35,439 bases of DNA from Calothrix sp. MO_167.B12. Its GTDB lineage: Bacteria; Cyanobacteriota; Cyanobacteriia; Cyanobacteriales; Nostocaceae. The notes beneath the pieces were generated by a model. That model did not search any database. It was given only the letters and a program-made list of their open reading frames with translations, and was not told where the DNA came from. Positions 17,630 to 25,241 of the stretch are shown in pieces. Within the stretch, counting starts at the first letter, position 1, and every line of letters starts with the position of its first letter. Made by a program: the position numbers and the translations under genes. Location: the NCBI GenBank assembly GCA_030066045.1, contig JASJCJ010000093.1:1-35439 (forward strand), given 5' to 3'.

Positions 17630-18478
17630 TTAAATACCCATATATTTACTTGCAATCGGGAAAAAATCTTTTCTTATAGCAACAATATTCTGATAAGCAA
17701 ATATTTCCCAACATATAGGATCATATCCTCCCAGAGATACTAAACCATTTGGAAGCATTCTATAGAAAAAATAGTCAATTAATAATTCATAAATATCCTT
17801 CATAAAAACTCGGCTCACAACATTTAATTGAGTAAATTCAAATTGTATAATATCAATTTTTCTCTCTGCTATACTTTTTTTTGCTCCGAGTAAAACATTA
17901 AGTTCATTACCCTCCACGTCTATCTTTAGTAGACTAATCTTTGGAAGATTATAAAGCTTGACAAAGTCATCTATTATTGTTACATCTACCTCCCAACTTT
18001 CTGAAAATCCTTTGTGTATCTTATCAATGACATCTTGATAGAGAGAAGCATGAGAAGAAGCACCCTTGTCACCTTGATAGTCATAGAGTTTTAACTTTCC
18101 TTCTACATCACTACATGCTGCATTTAACGCCACATAATTATGTTGATTAGCCTGATTTTCAAGCTCTCTGAATGTTTTCGGGTGAGGTTCAAATGCATAT
18201 ATTTTTACACTTGGCGAAAGACTTCTAACTTTATTAGAGTAATTACCTACATTCGCTCCAACATCTAATACTACAGAATTATTCAATAATTCTGATATCT
18301 TTTTGAGAAAATCTTCTTCACCACTTAGCCTATTATTTTCGTAATTAAGGATTCCCATACCTCTTAAGCTGAGAGTAAAAATTAATTTATTTAATTTAAA
18401 TAGTGACTTTCTCAAAAAGAATAATCTGTAAAAGAATGTCAAATTATTAATAATATTTTTCTTTATTATTTGACTCAT
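17630..18478 (-). CDS. FkbM-family methyltransferase
   Basis: A 282-residue protein with a hydrophobic/basic N-terminal segment (about 10-40) followed by the FkbM O-methyltransferase domain: VVLDVGANVGNYSNK (69-83), IYAFEPHPKTFREL (93-106) and ISLLKIDVEGNELNVLLGA in the second half. All the motifs expected for SAM binding are present. FkbM-type enzymes O-methylate hydroxyls of natural products and glycans. It lies downstream of the Wzx/ABC scar and upstream of a second methyltransferase gene. Confidence 0.88.
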   Translation of the reverse strand: MSQIIKKNIINNLTFFYRLFFLRKSLFKLNKLIFTLSLRGMGILNYENNRLSGEEDFLKKISELLNNSVVLDVGANVGNYSNKVRSLSPSVKIYAFEPHPKTFRELENQANQHNYVALNAACSDVEGKLKLYDYQGDKGASSHASLYQDVIDKIHKGFSESWEVDVTIIDDFVKLYNLPKISLLKIDVEGNELNVLLGAKKSIAERKIDIIQFEFTQLNVVSRVFMKDIYELLIDYFFYRMLPNGLVSLGGYDPICWEIFAYQNIVAIRKDFFPIASKYMGI

Positions 18479-18573
18479 TATTAATAAATCCGATTAACTA
18501 CAGACACAAAATAAAAAAAACAGCCTAATAGCTTTAAAACTAAAATTAGCTAACATACTCAGACTGAGATGAC

Positions 18574-18846
18574 TCATGACCGAAGAGGTAGAAATGATTT
18601 AATCTGAATCTGAAATATTTTCCGAGTTTTTGGATGAGTGGCATTCATAAAAAATCCGGAAAATGCGTAAGAGATTACCGTAGCGATCGCTGCACTAATT
18701 GCCCCATAAGTAGGAATAAGGAATAGGTTTAACAACACATTGGTAATTCTCCCAATCACAATTCTGTACATCGATTCAGTAACCGGATTGGCAACGATAA
18801 AATGGGGGTTTAGCTGCTCCCTCTCCAATTTAATCAAATTACACAT
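18574..18846 (-). pseudogene. Remnant: C-terminal tail of a Wzx-type flippase
   Basis: A 90-codon frame. From about residue 24 it reads SMYRIVIGRITNVLLNLFLI, PTYGAISAAIATVISYAFSG and a basic tail, the pattern of the last transmembrane helices of polysaccharide flippases (Polysacc_synt_C). A complete flippase has more than 400 residues, so most of the gene is missing. The sequence immediately upstream is not flippase but the 3' end of an ABC transporter gene. It carries a HIP1 site at 18683-18690. Confidence 0.8.
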
Positions 18847-18940
18847 GACCTAAAACTACCTCTTGATAACTCCCTGACTGAACTACCCGCCCTTTCTCCA
18901 ACATATAAACGCGATCGCAATGTTAAACTGTAGAAAGACG
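18841..18940 (-). pseudogene. Remnant: 3' end of an ABC transporter gene
   Basis: These 100 bp match 22962-23061, the 3' end of the intact ABC transporter gene, at about 94 positions by eye. Translation gives RLSTV, stop, HCDRVYMLEKGRVVQSGSYQ and the same C-terminal residues, with TAA inside the frame. At 18911-18918 it holds GCGATCGC where the intact gene has GCAATTAC. Homology stops at the ABC stop codon on one side and at a dispersed repeat on the other. Confidence 0.88.
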
Positions 18941-18992
18941 GTTTGGGTTACTCTTCGAGAAGCCGCTCTGCGTCTACGTGCCTCAACCCAAC
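18941..18992. repeat. Dispersed repeat at the ABC-remnant breakpoint
   Basis: Reverse-complement copy of the interior of the repeat at 177-267 (GAGGCACGTAGACGCAGAGC, then GGCTTCTCGAAGAGTAACCC). It begins exactly where the ABC homology ends and stops 2 bp before the stop codon of the next glycosyltransferase. Confidence 0.75.
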
Positions 18993-18994
18993 AG

Positions 18995-20068
18995 TTATAT
19001 TACTAAACATTTTTGATAAACATTCAAAGTTTCTTCAGCAACATATTCCCAGTTACATTGCTCAGCTAAATTAAAATTATGCTTACCCATATCTAGAAGA
19101 CTATCTTGCTTTTCTATTGCTAACTTCATCGCATGTAATAAGCCATATTCCTGGGTGGAATCGAAAAGAAAGGCTCCAGATTCATCCAGTACATCTCTAA
19201 AGTAACCATCATTTGGTGCAATACAAGCTTTCCCAAATGACATTGCCAATATAGCTGTACCCGAAGTTGTAAACACTTTATGTGGAAGTACAACACAGTC
19301 ACATGCATTCATATAATTTTGAATTTCATCGTTTTCAACTCGTCTAGATACAAACAAAATGTTCTCGTATCCCTGAATTTTATCCCTAATCATTTCTTCT
19401 ATCCCTTCTTCTGCTGGATAACCAACTACTAGTAAATATACTTGATTTTTTTGTAAAGATTTAAAAGCATCAATTGCTTCCAAAAATCCTTTGGTACGAT
19501 GTATGTTGCCAAAAAGAAGAAAAACAGGGCTGTCAGGAGATATATCTAACAATTTTCTAGCATCAAGTTGACTAATTGTGTTTTTATAACATATATAGTT
19601 TCCATGAGGAATTACAAAATTTTTGTCTTCTTCTCCTAATGCAAATGCTTTAATGATCTGATTATTAGTAGTGGTGTTATGACTAATTATCGCATCAAAA
19701 ATCTGACCAATAATTACCGACCAACCTTTAGGAATATCATTACTCCCATTACGAAATCTATCAGCCCATTCATGTACTGTCCAAACTACTTTAGTCCCAA
19801 TTATTTTGAGAATTAATATTTGAATAACGAAAATTATAAATTTTATGAAGCGGTGCAATTCATTTATTCCCAGGAAAAAATAATGTAAATTATGAATATG
19901 TAGGATATCTGGCTTACCTTCCCTAATGATCTTTGGTATAAATATGAAATGAAATGACTTCTCTTCTATTTCTACATGAACTCCCTTATTTTTTAGAGGG
20001 TTGGCTAATAATTCTGCATAAGGACTGCCACAGAATGTACAAAAAAAAACTATCTTCATATTATTCAT
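18995..20068 (-). CDS. GT4-family glycosyltransferase
   Basis: A GT-B glycosyltransferase of 357 residues. The N-terminal domain has KIVFFCTFCGSPYAELLANP and the DILHIHNLHYFF strand. The C-terminal domain has FGNIHRTKGFLEAIDAF and the donor-site stretch KVFTTSGTAILAMSFGKACI, where the EX7E motif is weak. The start could be codon 1 or codon 4 (both Met). A decayed copy of an internal segment (its 19600-19679 part) is found at 21459-21535. Confidence 0.86.
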   Translation of the reverse strand: MNNMKIVFFCTFCGSPYAELLANPLKNKGVHVEIEEKSFHFIFIPKIIREGKPDILHIHNLHYFFLGINELHRFIKFIIFVIQILILKIIGTKVVWTVHEWADRFRNGSNDIPKGWSVIIGQIFDAIISHNTTTNNQIIKAFALGEEDKNFVIPHGNYICYKNTISQLDARKLLDISPDSPVFLLFGNIHRTKGFLEAIDAFKSLQKNQVYLLVVGYPAEEGIEEMIRDKIQGYENILFVSRRVENDEIQNYMNACDCVVLPHKVFTTSGTAILAMSFGKACIAPNDGYFRDVLDESGAFLFDSTQEYGLLHAMKLAIEKQDSLLDMGKHNFNLAEQCNWEYVAEETLNVYQKCLVI

Positions 20069-20583
20069 TACAATAAATTATCAACTATTCATGTTAGTAA
20101 TTAACATTTATTTACAATAAAAAATATACTCATCATGATAGGTTTAATGGACATAATTATGTATATCTAATATCATGTCCGCTTACATACCCTTAATAAA
20201 ACTCACGCAAAGACGCAAAGACGCAAAGGTTATAAGGTTATTTTATTATGGGCTTACTCCCGGACTTGATATAATTCAAGAGCTGTGAAATTAAATAACC
20301 TCAATTCGGGTTAAGAAGGTTTATTTAACCTTGAATGGCCCAAACGACACAAACACGTTGATTCACATCTTGCACCACATGATTATTGCGAAAATTATCG
20401 TCTGTAACCCTTATTATTTCGTAGGGTGGGCAATGCCCACCTTACGCTTATTGAGAAGGTGCAAGATATGTGTTGACATATCCCAGAATCAAGCAAAGGT
20501 GTAATGAGGGTTTCAGCTTATCCCGAACTCAGGTTAAATAATAAAGATAATTGTAGGCAATATGTTGGAAATAAGATGTTAGC
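20069..20583. other. Gene-free spacer with repeats
   Basis: There is no gene in these 515 bp. They contain three tandem ACGCAAAG-like units (about 20207-20230), an element with CACATCTTGCACC/GGTGCAAGAT ends (20364-20472), and the palindrome GGTGGGCAATGCCCACC (20425-20441) inside that element. Confidence 0.6.
20364..20472. repeat. Inverted-repeat element with ATCTTGCACC ends
   Basis: CACATCTTGCACC (20364-20376) pairs with GGTGCAAGATATGTG (20458-20472), with a two-base insertion in the second arm. The 109-bp interior carries the GGTGGGCAATGCCCACC palindrome. The same ends bound the larger element at 24854-25176. Confidence 0.6.
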
Positions 20584-21450
20584 CTAACAAGATTCAGGTT
20601 TGTAATAATCTAGTTGCTGCATAGTGACACCATGTAATTTGTAAAGAAGGGTCATCTGATTATGACTATAAGTATGTTTCCAGTTATCAGTATTTCCAGA
20701 AACATAGTAATTGGGACTAGATTGGTTTAGCTCCTCAAAGGAAGGTAGTTTCTTGTCATCTTTATACTCAAGATGAATAAGAGCTTGTATTTTCTCACAC
20801 GTCCTAACAGGATTTAAAAGGGCATCTTCATATTTCAATTGTAGAAATCTACCATTAAGAGAAGGTATAACTTGATTCCATCTCTGATGCCATTCGCTCC
20901 ATGAACCATACAAGGTTTTTCCTCTAATAACCTCATCTAAATTTTTGACTTGATTGATGTTATTGAGAAATTTTGAAAAAGATAAACAAACAGGACCAGG
21001 ATGACGAGTCATTTGTATCACATATTCATTTTCCAGGTATTCTTTGTAGGGCAAATCATGTGTTTTTACAAAAAAATATGTTTCTTCGTCGGCCAATTTT
21101 TTACGATTTTTGAGTGTTAGCATATCTCTACACCCAGGAAGCAAGTAACGACAATTATTGGTATATGGAGGTACATTTAAGTCATATGTTGCAATCCATT
21201 TATTCAGATTATAAATTTTCAAAAATCGCTTATTAAAATAATTCAATAATAGATGATATATCGTTTTTTTATTTGACAATATTTTAGGGTCATAATGCCA
21301 ATTTTTAAAATAGCTAGGAATCCCAGTAAGATCATGTAGTGGTTTGTCAGGTGTGTCAACTGCAGTCCATGGTTGTTCAAAGAAATTGTTGATTATTTGC
21401 TGCATCAATGAACTTCCAGAACGTGGATATGATGACATATAAATGAGCAT
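20584..21450 (-). CDS. Sulfotransferase domain protein
   Basis: A 288-residue PAPS-dependent sulfotransferase-like protein (Sulfotransfer_1 type). The 5'-phosphosulfate loop is SSYPRSGSSLM (6-16), the KTHDLP segment is at 129-134, and the 3'-phosphate site is VIQMTRHPGPVCLSFSKFL (144-162), with R149 and S157 in place. A WKHTYSHNQ stretch near the C-terminus matches the usual RKGxxGDWK region in position only. It is isolated between a repeat-rich spacer and a glycosyltransferase scar, and probably sulfates a sugar of the polymer. Confidence 0.84.
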   Translation of the reverse strand: MLIYMSSYPRSGSSLMQQIINNFFEQPWTAVDTPDKPLHDLTGIPSYFKNWHYDPKILSNKKTIYHLLLNYFNKRFLKIYNLNKWIATYDLNVPPYTNNCRYLLPGCRDMLTLKNRKKLADEETYFFVKTHDLPYKEYLENEYVIQMTRHPGPVCLSFSKFLNNINQVKNLDEVIRGKTLYGSWSEWHQRWNQVIPSLNGRFLQLKYEDALLNPVRTCEKIQALIHLEYKDDKKLPSFEELNQSSPNYYVSGNTDNWKHTYSHNQMTLLYKLHGVTMQQLDYYKPESC

Positions 21451-21458
21451 CTATAGAT

Positions 21459-21535
21459 CTCCATGAGTAATTACAAAATTTTTGTCTGAGTTTCCCAATG
21501 TGAATGTTTTAATTATCTGATTATTAGTAGTGTTA
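21459..21535 (-). pseudogene. Remnant: internal piece of a GT4 gene
   Basis: Translated leftwards this gives NTTNNQIIKTFTLGNSDKNF followed by VITHG, matching NTTTNNQIIKAFALGEEDKNF and VIPHG of the glycosyltransferase at 18995-20068 with one codon deleted. Only this internal piece of about 25 codons is present, between the sulfotransferase start and the pyruvyl transferase gene. Confidence 0.8.
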
Positions 21536-21601
21536 TAAAGCAGATTTAAAATCGTACCTTACTAGACTGGGAAACCCTATAGATATCCAAGCATTCAGTC
21601 T

Positions 21602-22876
21602 CTACAAGACTTTTGCGCTTACCTGAACTCTATCTATTCTCTCTAAATTGGCTTTTGCTAACTTTTCAATAGCTGGCAATTTGGTTTTTATACGAATTCG
21701 ATTTTCTTCTTGTTTTTCTATCTGCGTTAACAAAAATTTTGATAAATTCCCAGGTTGACAAGCTTGTTCCGGTTCTATAATCATTCCTTCTAATTCAAAA
21801 TGTTGATATAAACCTTCAAACTTACCCTGATAAGTTATACCAGCTGCAGGAGTCCCCTGCCCTAGACTTGCGATAGCAAGATGCATTCTACCAGTTAAAA
21901 CAAAATCTAGTTTGCCACAAATTGACTTCACCTCAGAAGCTCTGCATGGTGGTGTAATTATTTGACAATATTTTTGGATTTCCTCTGGTAAAGCATCGTG
22001 TATGGCATTGGCAAATAACAGATCGCTATCCTTTATACGTTTAGAAGTACGAAAATCATGAGGAATTAGTATAAAGCTAAGTTGATTATTTTGGGTATAA
22101 ACTTCTATAATAGCCCTTACTAACATTTGAACAACACTTGTGGTTGTCTCCTGTTTCAGTCTATCTACAATGTTATAATTAGCATTTATTCCAATAACCA
22201 TGCGACCATCTGCTTTTTGACGATCAATCCATTTTGATATGTCCAATACTTTTTGAGTGTTATCATTTGGAGATAAAAGAAATGCCAAATCGGCAACAAG
22301 CTCAATTTCCTTTGACAAGTATTTAATTAAACGTTGGGAAGAAACTGGATCTCTTGCACATAATCGAACACTATCAGGTAAGCTTTGAAAAGTTTTAATA
22401 ACACCTGGTGTCGGTTTGTCATTCCAGCTAAACCCTAAAATCGAACTTTTTACGCCTGCTTGATCGGCAATTGAAGTAAGTTTTAATCGATAAATAGTAG
22501 TCCCTTCATTGTAATAACCATCCATCACGTCAGCACCAGGGCAGAGAAAAATATCATATTTACTAACAAGATTTGCAAAATGAATATACCCTTGTAATTT
22601 GATAATTGTTACTTCAGGATAACCTGCATATAAGTTTTCCGATGGTGGTATAAAACCAAAAGAAAGTATATCAATTTTTTTGGCTCCTTGCTGTCTATAA
22701 TATTCAACAGTTGCAGTCACCATTGCTTCGTCACCTAAACTGCATAAGTTATATATATCACCTGGTGGAAGTATGAGTACGGACAAATTATGTTGAGGAT
22801 CTAATTTCCATTTTTTTTTGCGACGTAATACTGAAGTGTATAGGTCAATCAAAATAGACAAGATAATTTTTTTCAT
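21602..22876 (-). CDS. Polysaccharide pyruvyl transferase family protein
   Basis: A 424-residue protein of the CsaB/WcaK family, which transfers pyruvate from phosphoenolpyruvate to form ketals on sugars. Seen: the N-terminal GDIYNLCSLGDEAMVTATVE loop (family pattern GxxNxGDxA), FLCPGADVMDGYY in the middle, and the C-terminal LTGRMHLAIASLGQGTPAAG with the conserved GRMH. Pyruvate ketals add negative charge. Some family members do other reactions, so the chemistry is inferred from the family. It is transcribed downstream of the ABC transporter. Confidence 0.88.
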   Translation of the reverse strand: MKKIILSILIDLYTSVLRRKKKWKLDPQHNLSVLILPPGDIYNLCSLGDEAMVTATVEYYRQQGAKKIDILSFGFIPPSENLYAGYPEVTIIKLQGYIHFANLVSKYDIFLCPGADVMDGYYNEGTTIYRLKLTSIADQAGVKSSILGFSWNDKPTPGVIKTFQSLPDSVRLCARDPVSSQRLIKYLSKEIELVADLAFLLSPNDNTQKVLDISKWIDRQKADGRMVIGINANYNIVDRLKQETTTSVVQMLVRAIIEVYTQNNQLSFILIPHDFRTSKRIKDSDLLFANAIHDALPEEIQKYCQIITPPCRASEVKSICGKLDFVLTGRMHLAIASLGQGTPAAGITYQGKFEGLYQHFELEGMIIEPEQACQPGNLSKFLLTQIEKQEENRIRIKTKLPAIEKLAKANLERIDRVQVSAKVL

Positions 22877-22959
22877 ATTTTTCTAATAACTGGAGTTGGA
22901 TAACTTTTTACAATGCTTGCAGAATTGATCAGGACTTATATCATGTCTGGTAGTGCAAC

Positions 22960-24768
22960 TTACACATGATCTAAAACTACCTCTTGATAACTCCCTGACT
23001 GAACTACCCGCCCTTTCTCCAACATATAAACGCAATTACAATGTTCAACAGTAGAAAGACGATGAGCAATAATAATCAAAGTTTTTGTGCCCGCCAGAGA
23101 TTTAATCGCCTCACTCACTAGTTGCTCCGTTTCATTATCTAGGGCAGAAGTCGCTTCATCCAATACTAAAATCTCTCTCTCATGGTAAAGCGCGCGAGCA
23201 ATTCCTATCCGTTGACGCTGTCCACCAGATAAACGTACTCCTCGTTCCCCCACCAAAGTTTTAATTCCATCAGGGAGTTCCTTAACTAGTTCCTCAAGTT
23301 GAGCCGCTTTAATCGCTTGATGTAATCTCTCCCCATCAATCAGATAATCTGGAACTCCAAAAGCGATATTTTTCTCAATGCTTTCGTCCATCAGAAAAAT
23401 GGACTGAGGAATATAGCCGATGAGATTTTGCCAGGAACGGATATCTTCATATATAGAGACATTATCAACCCTGATATCTCCGTTTTCAGGATATAAAAGA
23501 CCTAAAATAACATCCACTAATGTTGTCTTTCCTGCTCCAGATTTACCAATGAAAGCAATAGATTGACCTTTTTGAAGGTTCAAGGAAATATTATCAAGTG
23601 AAGGTTCCGTGCTTCCAGGATAGTAGTAAACTACATTACTCAATTCAATTTGATTTTCAAAAGCTATGGTGTGACTTTTAGATAATTGATCCCTATTTAA
23701 ACCACCAGCATTGGAATCTGATAAAAATTTGACGCTTTTTGTTATCTCTTTATTTTCTATTTCCTTCAAATCTAAGTAAATTTTGTCTACAGAATAACTA
23801 CTATTTTGTAGCTGACCCATTGCTTGTACGGTTTGACTGGCTGCTGGTATCAATCGCATTGAAGCAACTGCAAATACAGCCATCACTGCTGTAATGTCTT
23901 GGATGTTATGCTGGAAAAATATTTGAGAAATAGATATAAATAGAACTACAAATATAAGCAAACAAGTCTCAATTAAAATACGCGGCAAAATATTAGAACT
24001 ATGAAATCTAGTTGATGCAGTTGAAAATTTTTGAACTTGCTGCTCCATTTGATTGTGAAAATAAGCTTCACAGCCAATCACTCGAGTTTCTTTGAAGCTT
24101 CCTAAACCATGATTGACAATACGAATTATCTCTTGATTAGATTCCGATAATGCCTGACCCCATATTTTGAACTTATTTTTAAATGTATAAAACAGTAAAA
24201 ACGTAGGTAACATAATTGCTAAAATCATTACCAGGAGAATTAAATCTGTTTGAGCAAGCAGTAATAACAGGATACAAACAACCGTCATATTTGCAATTGC
24301 ACCTAGAATAGGCTGCACACAAAAATGATTAATTCTCATGGCTTCACTAGTCATATTTTTGATTAATGTTGCCGTGTTTTTGCGTAGAAAAAATGTATAT
24401 GGTACAGCTAGATAAGTACTAAGTAATCTTGATGATAATTTTGCTTGCAAGGTAAAACTAAACTGTATAATGTATTTTTTAGCAAGAAAGTATAATACAG
24501 ATTTGATACAAAAAAATGCAGCAATAATTAGACCTAGTATGGGAATGAATTCACTAGTAGATTGCAGATTAAACTGCATATAAACCCAATTTAAAATAGG
24601 AATTTTATTTATTGATTCTGGGTTAGAAGCTAAGCTTAAGAATGGTCCTATAAGTCCGATACCTATAGCTTCTAATAGGGATGATAAAACGAATGTCAGT
24701 GAGAGCCAAGGAAGATTTTTTCTCGAGCCTTTGAGGATATACCAAACTTTGGAGAAATATTTGATCAT
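22960..24768 (-). CDS. ABC transporter, fused permease and ATPase (MsbA/PglK-like)
   Basis: A 602-residue half-transporter. The N-terminal 320 residues hold about six hydrophobic segments (for example 22-45, 76-97, 158-197, 265-287). The nucleotide-binding domain has Walker A GKSGAGKTT (408-416), Q-loop Q455, signature LSGGQ (513-517), Walker B ILVLDEA (533-539) and H-loop His569. It should work as a homodimer moving lipid-linked sugars or lipids across the inner membrane, like PglK or MsbA. As no intact Wzx gene is visible, it may be the flippase of this locus (inference). Its 3' end is duplicated as a scar at 18841-18940. Confidence 0.9.
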   Translation of the reverse strand: MIKYFSKVWYILKGSRKNLPWLSLTFVLSSLLEAIGIGLIGPFLSLASNPESINKIPILNWVYMQFNLQSTSEFIPILGLIIAAFFCIKSVLYFLAKKYIIQFSFTLQAKLSSRLLSTYLAVPYTFFLRKNTATLIKNMTSEAMRINHFCVQPILGAIANMTVVCILLLLLAQTDLILLVMILAIMLPTFLLFYTFKNKFKIWGQALSESNQEIIRIVNHGLGSFKETRVIGCEAYFHNQMEQQVQKFSTASTRFHSSNILPRILIETCLLIFVVLFISISQIFFQHNIQDITAVMAVFAVASMRLIPAASQTVQAMGQLQNSSYSVDKIYLDLKEIENKEITKSVKFLSDSNAGGLNRDQLSKSHTIAFENQIELSNVVYYYPGSTEPSLDNISLNLQKGQSIAFIGKSGAGKTTLVDVILGLLYPENGDIRVDNVSIYEDIRSWQNLIGYIPQSIFLMDESIEKNIAFGVPDYLIDGERLHQAIKAAQLEELVKELPDGIKTLVGERGVRLSGGQRQRIGIARALYHEREILVLDEATSALDNETEQLVSEAIKSLAGTKTLIIIAHRLSTVEHCNCVYMLEKGRVVQSGSYQEVVLDHV

Positions 24769-25241
24769 GAAGCTTGCTATTTACTTTTTAAGTTAACTGA
24801 AAGTCGATTAATTCGCATCAAAGTATACATTATGGTTGGGACTACTGTAAGTTCATATCTTGCACCTGCACCTTAGAAGGATGAGGTTATACAAACAAAG
24901 CGGGAGCATCCCATTTTTTCAAAAAGCCCTCAGGCTAAAGCCTGGGGCTATACGAACCAAGCCCGCCTGCGCGGACTAAGAGGGTTTATAGCCCACGGAG
25001 GTGTCTATCTAATGTCCGTGTAGCGATACCCTTCCAGGGTATTGCATAAAAAAATTGGGATGCTCCCAACAAAGCCTGCCTATGCAGGCTAAAAAACCTA
25101 ATTTTTCCTGTTGCTGATAAAAATATAGGTTTATTAAGAACATAAAAAATCATTATTCATACTTTGGTGCAAGATGTTAATAAGAATTAAATGACGAAGT
25201 CAGGCGATTTGGTATGAGACAAATCGCCTACCAAAAAACCC
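24769..25241. other. Gene-free spacer occupied by a large repeat element
   Basis: No gene is seen. Most of the spacer is the inverted-repeat element at 24854-25176. The rest is AT-rich and may carry the promoter of the ABC transporter gene. Confidence 0.55.
24854..25176. repeat. Large inverted-repeat element with ATCTTGCACC ends
   Basis: CATATCTTGCACC (24854-24866) and GGTGCAAGATG (25166-25176) bound about 320 bp. The interior is built of small hairpins: CTCAGGCTAAAGCCTGGGG, GCCTGCCTATGCAGGC and a CCCTTCCAGGG-like stem. It has no open frame of note. It shares ends with 20364-20472 and with 425-458. Confidence 0.6.
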
